From the NCBI GenBank assembly GCA_003444615.1, contig DLUN01000200.1:623-5917 (forward strand): a stretch of 5,295 bases of DNA, given 5' to 3'. The notes beneath the pieces were generated by a model. It did no database searches. It had not been told where the DNA came from and saw only the letters and a program-made list of their open reading frames with translations. Source of the stretch: Syntrophomonas sp. GTDB lineage: Bacteria > Bacillota > Syntrophomonadia > Syntrophomonadales > Syntrophomonadaceae. The translations under genes were made by a program, and so were the position numbers. Of the stretch, positions 1 to 5,295 are shown one piece after another. Every line of letters begins with the position of its first letter. The first letter of the stretch is position 1.

Positions 1-29
1 GCTGTAGGAAAGGAACCGACTAACGTACT

Positions 30-647
30 ATGAGTTATCTGTCAAATGATAAACCACCTAGTCAGTTAATACGCGATGCTATCAACAAAAAAGATTATAA
101 ATTAAAAGTTGAAGACTTTATCAATGCCTATGGTTCGCAGAGTTTTGGATTAATGTTTATCATTTTAGCCCTGCCGATTACTGTTCCCCTACCACCAGGG
201 GTAGGCTTTATCCCGGCAGCCCTTCTCTGTATTTGGGCCATACAGCGTTCCTTGGGGAAGACTGTTTTGTGGTTGCCTCAGTTTATTGGGAAATGGGAAT
301 TATCGGATAATCTTATAAAGAAGATTGAAGAAAAGGCATTGCCTTTGTGTGAACGATTAGAAGAAAAGTTCTTTTACCCAAGTCAGGCAAGGTCTCTTAG
401 TGAAATAGAAATAAGGCTGGCATCTATAGTAGTAGCCCTCCAGAGCATACTGATTATACTTCCAACTCCTTTTTTGAACAGTATTCCCGCCGTGATAACA
501 ATAATAATGGGGCTTACCATATTAAATAATAATCGCAAATTACTATGGCTTAACATGAGCCTCGGTTTGTTAGCGCTTTTTTCCATTGGGTCCACCCTGT
601 ACGTCGGCGCAGAAGCTCTTTTTGAAGAGATCGACGATTACTTCTAG
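30..647 (+). CDS. ExoD-family multi-pass membrane protein
   Basis: This 205-residue protein resembles the ExoD family (named for a rhizobial exopolysaccharide-synthesis locus), whose biochemical role is unclear. Residues 1-35 are polar and probably cytoplasmic. A first hydrophobic block follows at about 36-72 and contains the family-like loop 'PITVPLPPGVGFIPA' (49-63), rich in Pro and Gly. A charged, probably amphipathic middle (about 87-127, with 'IKKIEEKALPLCERLEEKFF') leads into a second hydrophobic block at about 128-192, with a Pro-rich turn 'LPTPFLNSIPA' (144-154) between its helices. The C-terminus is acidic (EEIDDYF). The start is bounded by an in-frame TAA at 21-23. A purine-rich site, AGGAAAGGAA (6-15), lies upstream, with a rather long 14-nt spacing. 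The length fits the family. It is the only + strand gene and converges on the lipoprotein operon, so it is not part of that unit. Family assignment is good; a role in exopolysaccharide production is unproven. Confidence 0.85.
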   Translation: MSYLSNDKPPSQLIRDAINKKDYKLKVEDFINAYGSQSFGLMFIILALPITVPLPPGVGFIPAALLCIWAIQRSLGKTVLWLPQFIGKWELSDNLIKKIEEKALPLCERLEEKFFYPSQARSLSEIEIRLASIVVALQSILIILPTPFLNSIPAVITIIMGLTILNNNRKLLWLNMSLGLLALFSIGSTLYVGAEALFEEIDDYF

Positions 648-649
648 CG

Positions 650-775
650 TCACTCTGAGACTTGCAAAGCTAACCCTAATTCGGGAAAGTCCCGCAATTT
701 CTCAATGGTACCCAATTTGTCTGACACCGTTCTTTTGATGTATTGCCTGTACTGCTCACATAAATACCAAGCACC
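650..775 (-). pseudogene. possible remnant of an unidentified coding sequence
   Basis: The gap between the two convergent genes carries an uninterrupted - strand reading frame of about 42 codons ending in TGA at 650-652. Its translation has protein-like character, for example 'YLCEQYRQYIKRTV' and 'GTIEKLRDFPELGLAL', with charged and hydrophobic residues in an amphipathic spacing. There is no ATG and no ribosome binding site, and the frame is closed upstream by a TAA within the lipoprotein's last codons. It could be the 3' end of a lost gene. An open frame this long also arises by chance fairly often, so this is only a weak call, and I do not recognise the family. Confidence 0.2.
678..699. terminator. 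weak candidate bidirectional terminator hairpin
   Basis: A small hairpin lies between the convergent ExoD and lipoprotein genes. The stem is CGGGA (682-686) with TCCCG (690-694) around an AAG loop. It can be extended by AATT (678-681) pairing with AATT (696-699) if C695 is bulged. Neither strand has a strong T tract after it, so its function as a terminator is doubtful; position between two convergent stops is the main support. Nothing else regulatory was seen in the 127-bp gap. Confidence 0.3.
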
Positions 776-1206
776 TATTTAGCCTCACTTTCCACAATTT
801 TTAGGGTAACCTGTCCAGTTGCATCCTTACCCATGATTCGTATCAAATATTCATCCGTTTCAGACACGGTTACGGTAAATACACCACACTCCAAGCGGTT
901 GCCTATATAGGGTTCGCTGCCCTTTTTACCGCTGACGGCAAGAGCGATTTCTCCTTCCTCGCGGTTAACTTCAATTTGCAACACATCCCCCCCGTTAAGG
1001 GATAATTGGCACTTGTTATTTGCACTCCATTCCTTGAAATCCATTATGAATCCATTTCCATTGGGTTTCTCAAAAATCATAATGCTGCCCTTTGTCGGAT
1101 TACAGGCCGAAACTGATAAAACGATTGCCATCACTAGCGGCAGAATAATGATTGGGCTGATATTCCTTATCCATCTTGTTTTGGCGTCTTGATTCCCAAA
1201 AAGCAT
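775..1206 (-). CDS. small secreted lipoprotein of unknown function
   Basis: This 143-residue protein has a typical lipoprotein signal. A basic n-region (K9, R11, R14) is followed by a hydrophobic stretch (about 16-31) and the lipobox VSAC, with the lipidated Cys at 35. After signal peptidase II cleavage about 109 residues would remain, tethered to the outer face of the membrane. The mature part is rich in predicted beta strands. The segment from about 72 to 138 ('GDVLQIEVNREEGEIALAVSG' region, then the strands around 'FTVTVSETDEYLIRIMG') looks like a compact beta-sandwich. Cys66 and Cys107 could form a disulfide. I recognise no catalytic motif. The start at 1206 is supported by GAGGAGG at 1214-1220, 7 nt upstream, inside the end of the hydrolase gene. 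The 40-nt overlap in a different frame implies translational coupling. It is the last gene of the - strand operon. Being a lipoprotein is well supported; function is unknown. Confidence 0.85.
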   Translation of the reverse strand: MLFGNQDAKTRWIRNISPIIILPLVMAIVLSVSACNPTKGSIMIFEKPNGNGFIMDFKEWSANNKCQLSLNGGDVLQIEVNREEGEIALAVSGKKGSEPYIGNRLECGVFTVTVSETDEYLIRIMGKDATGQVTLKIVESEAK

Positions 1207-2381
1207 GATATGGCCTCCTCAACAAATTTCTCCCCCTCATTGATCCACGGATTGTGTCCAGAATGCTCAAACCATACGATCCCTTTGTCCGGCGCGCTGA
1301 GCACCTGCTCGTATTCCTCCACCAGCGCCGTGGGTGCGTTGATATCGTGTCGTCCTAAGAAGAAGTAGATGGGGACATTTAGCTTGGTATAGTCAGTTCT
1401 CATGTCGATGTCATAAAGCTGCTGGTAAACATGACCAAAGGTATTGATAATACCTCGAATGAAGTTGATTTTGTCCAGCAGCCCATATTCGGAAGAACCG
1501 ATGTCCCGTAAGGTGTTGTAGCCAGGGTTACGGATGCTGGGATTGCTGTCCATATAGCTATCCAGGTGGTTGAGATACACTGCGCTTTTCCATGTGACAT
1601 CCTTGCCATAATAGGGCGGCTCACCGTTTGCGGTAAGTTTTTCTATGAGAACGGTGTCACCGTTGTTTCTAGCGATTTCCATGGCTTTAGCGTAATCCAT
1701 ACGCTCGGTCTCTGCGAAATCAACCATTTGCCCTGTTCCAATTAAGGCATAATAGGATTCCGGGTATTCATGAACCAAGAAAATCCCTAAGGCACTGCCC
1801 CATGATTCCCCCATCAGGTAGATTTTCTCCTGAGAAAAGCGTTCCTTCAGGTATTCCGTAAGAGCGTGACCATCCTGAATATAGGTTTGGACGGTTATGT
1901 TTTGTATATTGGTGGCATAATAGGACTTTCCAGAGCCGGGCTGATCCCAGTTGACAATGACAAAATGCTTCTCCAATTCGGCCAACTCATGCCGCACCGC
2001 AGCCATTTGCGTACCACCAGGGCCTCCCGCCAAAAAGAGCAGGACGGGTGCATTTTTATCCCAACCTCGCAGGCTGATCCATTGCTTCCTGCCATTCAAT
2101 TCAATTTCTCTAAGTTCTGCAATGCTGTTTTCCGGTTTATTACCGTTTTCGTCAACGATGCTGGGCGTATAAGCGGTGAACTGTGAAAAAGTAATCAACC
2201 CTGCGTTCAAGATCACCACTATCATTAGGAATAGTGCCGTTTTTTTCAACCGAATAAGCTGCTGTGGATGGGTCTTTTTTCTAAGACGGGCAATGACTCC
2301 ATAAGCTGCCAGGAACACCCCCTGGGCAAGAGCTACAGCCATCAAAAATGTCAAAATGAAAAAGGCAACTATTTGCATCAT
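1167..2381 (-). CDS. membrane-anchored alpha/beta hydrolase, proline iminopeptidase-like (S33 type)
   Basis: This 404-residue protein is an alpha/beta-fold hydrolase with the motif set of the proline iminopeptidase family. GGPGG (119-123) forms the oxyanion region, and DQPGSGKS (146-153) matches the family's DQRGxGxS. The nucleophile elbow is GESWGS (191-196, Ser193). The acid is probably Asp346 (in GRHD) and the base His376 (in HSGHNPW), so the triad is complete. An insert at about 220-310 would be the helical cap over the active site. Unlike typical cytosolic members it carries an N-terminal membrane hairpin: hydrophobic segments at about 2-30 and 48-66 flank a basic loop (31-47). By the positive-inside rule the catalytic domain would face outside. 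GGAGGT (2388-2393) precedes tandem ATG codons at 2381 and 2378; either may be used. It follows the methyltransferase by 20 nt and overlaps the lipoprotein start. Family is clear. Peptidase versus esterase or other hydrolase activity is open. Confidence 0.9.
   Translation of the reverse strand: MMQIVAFFILTFLMAVALAQGVFLAAYGVIARLRKKTHPQQLIRLKKTALFLMIVVILNAGLITFSQFTAYTPSIVDENGNKPENSIAELREIELNGRKQWISLRGWDKNAPVLLFLAGGPGGTQMAAVRHELAELEKHFVIVNWDQPGSGKSYYATNIQNITVQTYIQDGHALTEYLKERFSQEKIYLMGESWGSALGIFLVHEYPESYYALIGTGQMVDFAETERMDYAKAMEIARNNGDTVLIEKLTANGEPPYYGKDVTWKSAVYLNHLDSYMDSNPSIRNPGYNTLRDIGSSEYGLLDKINFIRGIINTFGHVYQQLYDIDMRTDYTKLNVPIYFFLGRHDINAPTALVEEYEQVLSAPDKGIVWFEHSGHNPWINEGEKFVEEAISCFLGIKTPKQDG
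1214..1220 (-). promoter_or_regulatory. strong ribosome binding site for the lipoprotein, inside the hydrolase gene
   Basis: On the - strand the sequence GAGGAGG stands 7 nt before the ATG at 1206. It lies within codons of the upstream hydrolase (around 'VEEAI', residues 387-391). It fixes the lipoprotein start in the overlapping position rather than at an internal Met such as residue 26, which would cut into the signal peptide. Confidence 0.8.
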
Positions 2382-2401
2382 AGTAAGACCTCCATTGCTT
2401 A

Positions 2402-2950
2402 TTATTTGATGTATACGCTTTCCAGAGCGTTGCCCAGCAGGGGGATGTCGGTGATACGGCTTTCCTTAAGGAATAGACTGTTTTGCTCTATCAGATGTTT
2501 AATAACGCCTATTTTGCCCCTTTCTCTCAACGGTTCGCGGAAAACCAGTACACCACCAGGTTTAAGGGACTCAGCCAACGCATGAATGATATCCCTCAAT
2601 TCACTTTCCGAAATATCGTGCAAAACAAAGTGGCAGTACACTAGATCGAAGCTCTCTTTGCCAAACATTGGGGATTCCGACTGCCGATAAGCTATATTCC
2701 CGTGGCTGCGCAGGGTCTTGCGGCAAACCTTCAGCCATCGCTGGGATATGTCCATGCAAGTTAAGTGCCCGTAGGGCAGCCTTTTGGCCAAGTAGTAAGC
2801 AACCGTACCCATTCCGCATCCGAAATCAAGTACCTGCTCCTTCCCATTAAGGGGCAGACGGTCCGCAAATGCTCGGTAAACCGATTTGCTGTAAAGTAGA
2901 AACGAGAGTCTAGTAAGAAATATCTCCAATAAAGAGGGTTCATACTTCAT
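2402..2950 (-). CDS. class I SAM-dependent methyltransferase
   Basis: This 182-residue soluble protein has the Rossmann-type core of class I methyltransferases. Motif I is LDFGCGMGTV (41-50), which binds S-adenosylmethionine. The acidic residue at the end of strand 2 is Asp67 (in TCMDIS) and would contact the ribose hydroxyls. The strand-4 region is FDLVYCHFVLHDI (101-113), and LKPGGVLVFREP (129-140) is the usual post-motif III segment. The N-terminal helices (1-38) and a short C-terminal tail ending in 'GNALESVYIK' complete it, so it looks full length for the small methyltransferase type-11/12 group. The ATG at 2950 is preceded by GGGGTGA (2957-2963) at 6 nt. It opens the three-gene unit with the hydrolase and lipoprotein and lies downstream of the kinase across a 97-bp gap with a hairpin. 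The substrate cannot be inferred; small molecules, lipids or quinones are all possible. Confidence 0.9.
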   Translation of the reverse strand: MKYEPSLLEIFLTRLSFLLYSKSVYRAFADRLPLNGKEQVLDFGCGMGTVAYYLAKRLPYGHLTCMDISQRWLKVCRKTLRSHGNIAYRQSESPMFGKESFDLVYCHFVLHDISESELRDIIHALAESLKPGGVLVFREPLRERGKIGVIKHLIEQNSLFLKESRITDIPLLGNALESVYIK

Positions 2951-2965
2951 TTCTCATCACCCCAC

Positions 2966-3029
2966 AAAAAAATCAGATGTATTTCAGGTTCATTACTATC
3001 ATCGCAGTCGAACCTGTAATATATCTGAT
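2966..3029 (-). terminator. long hairpin with T tract: terminator or attenuator after the kinase gene
   Basis: Arms at 2972-2991 and 3010-3029 are reverse complements at 18 of 20 positions, around an 18-nt loop (2992-3009). Read on the - strand, the hairpin begins 18 nt after the kinase stop codon and is followed at once by a run of seven T (2972-2966), the layout of an intrinsic terminator. The upper stem holds the GC pairs (CAGGTTC with GAACCTG), while the base is AT-richer than in a classic terminator, so read-through is likely. It lies just before the methyltransferase ribosome binding site (2957-2963). It could act as a partial terminator that lowers expression of the three downstream genes, or as a processing or protein-binding site. 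No convincing -35/-10 pair was seen in the gap. Confidence 0.6.
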
Positions 3030-3047
3030 GTGAATCTTAAATTTACC

Positions 3048-4448
3048 TTAAATCCTGGGAATGGTAATCCGGAAGGTGCTCCCCTTATTCTTGCTGAGGC
3101 ATATTGTCAAATCTCCTCCGTGTGCTTCGGCAATTCTTTTGGCAATGGAAAGCCCCAATCCGCTGCCGCCAGTTTTGGAGTGGCGGGAATCGTCCACCCG
3201 GACAAATGGCTTGAATATGTGGTCCGCAAGATGTGCTGGAATTCCTATCCCATTGTCGCTGAAATCAATCACCACAAGACTGTCTTGTACCGTCAGGCTT
3301 ACGATAACCAGTGTTCCAGGCGGGTTATATCGCACTGCATTATGCGCAAGGTTTTGTATGATCCGGCCAAATCGGTTGTTATCCAGCATTACAAAGACGC
3401 TTTCTTCCATAATATCAAATTCATATTCGAACCCTTCACGCTCCAACTGCGGTACAAGCTCGCCGCATATTTGCCGGATATATTCGCAGATATCTGTTCT
3501 TTCTAGCTTTAATGAAAATTCAGGGCTGTCCATTTGGGAGAGCTCAAACAACTCAGTAAGCAGCCGGTTGGCCCTTTTGCTGTTATTGAGAATGACTTCC
3601 AGGTGTTCATTGCGTTCATGCACGGTCAGGTCTGACTTTTTCATGAGCAACTCCGCATAGCCTTGAATGCTGGACATTGGATTTTTCAGGTCATGGGAAA
3701 TGTCGAGAATCAACCGCCTTCTGTCCTCCTCGGATTTTTTACGCAGGGATATTTCATGCTCGATCCGTGCAGCCATGTCGTTAAAGGTGTTTTGAAGGTC
3801 GGCGAACTCATTTTTCAGCTGCAAATCTACCCTGGCAGAATAATCCCCTTCTCGCAAAAGCATGGTGCCTTCAGTGAGCTTCCGCAAAGGCCTGATTATG
3901 CTGGCCGCAGTGATTCCGGAATAGATAAAAGCGAAAAGAGCAAGTATCAGAAGATAACTCAACACCGCGAAGGCAAGCGCCCAACCTGCCCGTTGAAAAT
4001 CACCGGCAGCTGCTGCTTTATTATACACTAAGGAAAAATCCAGTCGGATGGAAGTGGGAAAGGTAACAATCAGCCAGAACTCACCTTGGGGCTGATAGAG
4101 GATATCGTAATTGTAGGGCTTGCTCTTACTTTCTATTAAGAATTTGGTAAATTCCTCGGCACTTAGCATTTCTTTTCCGATGGTATCAAGACCGCTGGAA
4201 TAAACCACACGGTATTCTTTGTCAACAACCTGTACACCGCCGCCGTTTTGCACCACAACAGATGCATCAATCTGCTTGTAATCCTCCTTGATAATGGCAC
4301 TGGCAGGATACTGGTTTTTGGCCAGTGAACCCGCAATCAATCCGCTGGCAACAGACAGCAGAACAAATGCAAGTACAGTTGCCAGTATGGTTAGCAGGAA
4401 TATCACCAAAAAGTTTACCAGAAATTGATTGGACAGCTTTTTCTTCAT
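3048..4448 (-). CDS. membrane sensor histidine kinase (HAMP, HisKA, HATPase)
   Basis: This 466-residue kinase has a complete transmitter. Membrane segments lie at about 9-36 and 154-178. They enclose an extracytoplasmic region of about 115 residues that contains 'GVQVVDKEYRVVYSSG' (71-86), a PAS/Cache-like strand pattern of the kind seen in Firmicute sensors. A HAMP linker follows at about 180-233. The dimerisation helix carries the H-box DISHDLKNP (249-257) with phospho-acceptor His252. The ATPase part has the N-box NLAHNAVRYN (366-375), G1 box DNGIGIP (398-404), F-box FKPF (412-415) and G2 box GGSGLGLSIAK (427-437). No key residue is missing. The ATG at 4448 has GGAG at 4456-4459, 7 nt upstream, and overlaps the regulator's stop codon as ATGA, indicating co-translation and a cognate pair. 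The signal sensed is unknown. VanS/PhoR-like architecture does not by itself imply antibiotic or phosphate sensing. Confidence 0.95.
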   Translation of the reverse strand: MKKKLSNQFLVNFLVIFLLTILATVLAFVLLSVASGLIAGSLAKNQYPASAIIKEDYKQIDASVVVQNGGGVQVVDKEYRVVYSSGLDTIGKEMLSAEEFTKFLIESKSKPYNYDILYQPQGEFWLIVTFPTSIRLDFSLVYNKAAAAGDFQRAGWALAFAVLSYLLILALFAFIYSGITAASIIRPLRKLTEGTMLLREGDYSARVDLQLKNEFADLQNTFNDMAARIEHEISLRKKSEEDRRRLILDISHDLKNPMSSIQGYAELLMKKSDLTVHERNEHLEVILNNSKRANRLLTELFELSQMDSPEFSLKLERTDICEYIRQICGELVPQLEREGFEYEFDIMEESVFVMLDNNRFGRIIQNLAHNAVRYNPPGTLVIVSLTVQDSLVVIDFSDNGIGIPAHLADHIFKPFVRVDDSRHSKTGGSGLGLSIAKRIAEAHGGDLTICLSKNKGSTFRITIPRI

Positions 4449-5146
4449 GGCTTTTCTCCAGTGTAATGGAGCTTATACCCGATGCCGCGAATGGTCTTGA
4501 GATACTTTGGTTTGTGCGGGTCATCCTCAATCCGGTTTCTGATTCTACTTATATGTACCATCACCGTGTTATCATCAAAATAGTGTTCTTCTTCCCATAC
4601 CGCTTTATAAAGCTGCCGCTTCGTAAAAACTCTCTCCGGGTGTTCCATGAAATGCAGAAGCAGCTTGTATTCTTTGGCGCCAAGCTCAATCGGCTCTCCG
4701 TTTTTATAAGCGCAGCACTTTTCTTTATCTATAGACAAACTTCCGTATGTAATGGTTATGCTGGCCTTTTCCTTCGTTGCGAGATACTCATTATTCCGTC
4801 TCAGCTGTGCGCCTACGCGAGCTACCAACTCGGCAACGGAAAAGGGCTTGGCAAGATAGTCGTCCGCACCCAATCCTAGTCCCAGCACCTTGTCCATTTC
4901 GTCTGTCCTGGCGGTCAGGAAGATGACGGGGATGGTGCTGTGCTCCCGTATTTTGCGGATAAGGTTAAATCCGTCCATCACTGGCATCATCACGTCCAAG
5001 ATGGCCAGATGGACGTTCTGTGTCATAAGGATGTCCCATGCTTCCTTGCCGTTTTGCGCCGTCAAGACAGTATATCCGTTTTCCTCAAGACTCATTTTTA
5101 TTAAGTTTCGGATGTCGTTCTCATCGTCTGCGACTAGTATATTCAT
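4445..5146 (-). CDS. OmpR/PhoB-family response regulator (VanR-like)
   Basis: From the chosen start this is a 233-residue two-domain regulator. The receiver domain (about 1-118) has the acidic pair Asp7-Asp8, phospho-acceptor Asp51 (in LDVMMP), Thr78 (in FLTAR) and Lys100 (in LAKPF). After a linker, a winged helix-turn-helix DNA-binding domain (about 130-228) carries the recognition helix region DNTVMVHISRIRNRIE (192-207) and the wing hairpin TIRGIGYKL (218-226). A longer reading from an ATG at 5179 is open, but MNILVADDEN is where receiver domains normally begin, and a GGAAGGT-type ribosome binding site (5159-5165) lies downstream of the 5179 ATG. The gene overlaps the kinase by ATGA, so the two form one operon. 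It probably activates or represses its own operon and perhaps the downstream methyltransferase unit, but no direct-repeat operator was found within the window. Confidence 0.95.
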   Translation of the reverse strand: MNILVADDENDIRNLIKMSLEENGYTVLTAQNGKEAWDILMTQNVHLAILDVMMPVMDGFNLIRKIREHSTIPVIFLTARTDEMDKVLGLGLGADDYLAKPFSVAELVARVGAQLRRNNEYLATKEKASITITYGSLSIDKEKCCAYKNGEPIELGAKEYKLLLHFMEHPERVFTKRQLYKAVWEEEHYFDDNTVMVHISRIRNRIEDDPHKPKYLKTIRGIGYKLHYTGEKP

Positions 5147-5157
5147 ATGGCTTTTAG

Positions 5158-5165
5158 CACCTTCC
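5158..5165 (-). promoter_or_regulatory. ribosome binding site deciding the response regulator start
   Basis: The - strand sequence GGAAGGTG lies about 11 nt before the ATG at 5146. The alternative ATG at 5179 has only a weak A-rich stretch upstream. The spacing is a little long, but together with the conserved receiver N-terminus it favours 5146. Confidence 0.55.
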
Positions 5166-5182
5166 GCTGCTATTTGCATGAG

Positions 5183-5295
5183 TCAAAAAATCTTTTCAAT
5201 TTCAAGATAGCCTCTTCCAGATTTCCATTTAGAGATTGTTGTACGGGAGACATATAGTTTCTCTGCCAATTCCTCCTGGGTCATATTCTGACCGG
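5183..5295 (-). CDS. XRE/Cro-type regulator, 3' end only, apparently truncated inside its helix-turn-helix
   Basis: The frame enters from beyond the right edge and ends in TGA at 5183-5185 after 36 visible codons. The residues include 'NMTQEELAEKLYVSRTTISK' followed by 'WKSGRGYLEIEKIF'. This is the core of an HTH_3 (Cro/C1) domain: helices 2 and 3 with the recognition helix around VSRTTISKW, then the conserved SGRGY turn. Family members of this type normally continue past 'GRGYPxIE' with a further helix (LSxxFxVSxDELL-like) and often a C-terminal domain. Here translation stops within the fourth helix, right after a run of six T. The stop lies 36 nt before the regulator's ATG, and no promoter is evident between them, so the fragment may be co-transcribed with the two-component system. 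It may be a decayed gene or a very short DNA-binding protein. Domain identity is firm; whether it is functional is not. Confidence 0.75.
   Translation of the reverse strand, partial: GQNMTQEELAEKLYVSRTTISKWKSGRGYLEIEKIF

Noticed and set aside
2268..2585. Open + strand frame of 105 codons spanning the hydrolase/methyltransferase junction
   Set aside because: Both strands cannot plausibly be coding here. The - strand genes have complete domain motifs and ribosome binding sites, and this frame has neither.
2951..3047. A promoter or riboswitch upstream of the methyltransferase
   Set aside because: No -35/-10 pair with acceptable spacing was found, and the structure is a single simple hairpin with no multi-helix aptamer pattern that I recognise.
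3061..3660. Long + strand open frame (199 codons) opposite the kinase gene, and a similar one at 3030-3506
   Set aside because: They lie antisense to the conserved catalytic part of the kinase. Their translations are rich in Ser, Leu and Arg with no recognisable domain, as expected for shadow frames.
4325..4879. Open + strand frame of 184 codons opposite the response regulator and kinase start
   Set aside because: It is antisense to the DNA-binding domain of a clear OmpR-family regulator; its translation shows no family features and there is no good ribosome binding site.
5147..5179. Start of the response regulator at the ATG at 5179
   Set aside because: It would add 11 residues before the normal beginning of a receiver domain, has a poor ribosome binding site, and the better site lies downstream of it.
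5147..5295. A promoter for the regulator/kinase operon (TTGGCA, TTGAAA and TTGACT elements are present on the - strand)
   Set aside because: None has a matching -10 hexamer at 16-18 nt, so they are probably chance matches in AT-rich sequence.

Overview
The window looks like a chromosomal stretch from a moderate-GC Gram-positive bacterium, most likely a Firmicute (Bacillota, possibly a clostridial lineage). The evidence is strong purine-rich ribosome binding sites, a VanR/PhoB-like two-component pair of Firmicute style, a lipoprotein with a short basic signal peptide, and an XRE fragment of the 'MTQEELAEKLYVSRTTISKW' type that is very common in that phylum. The genus cannot be determined from the sequence alone.

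Layout. On the + strand, positions 30-647 encode an ExoD-family multi-pass membrane protein. Everything else reads on the - strand, convergent with it. In transcription order (right to left) these are: the truncated end of an XRE/Cro-type regulator (5295-5183, entering from outside the window), an OmpR/PhoB-type response regulator (5146-4445), a membrane sensor histidine kinase (4448-3048, ATGA overlap with the regulator), a 97-bp gap holding a long hairpin with a T tract, a class I SAM-dependent methyltransferase (2950-2402), a membrane-anchored alpha/beta hydrolase of the proline iminopeptidase (S33) type (2381-1167), and a small lipoprotein (1206-775) whose start lies inside the hydrolase gene.

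How the genes may work together. The kinase has an extracytoplasmic sensor region and would phosphorylate the regulator. The three downstream genes are tightly packed (20-nt gap, then a 40-nt overlap), so they form one translational unit. They may be an output of the two-component system, with the hairpin between the two groups acting as a terminator or attenuator. Positive-inside reasoning puts the hydrolase catalytic domain and the lipoprotein on the outer face of the membrane. An envelope- or peptide-related response is therefore plausible, but no substrate can be read from the sequence.

No tRNA, rRNA, CRISPR array or intact mobile element was seen. The most notable points are the XRE gene that stops inside its DNA-binding domain just before the regulator, the long inverted repeat between kinase and methyltransferase, and the kinase/regulator/methyltransferase/hydrolase/lipoprotein combination itself.
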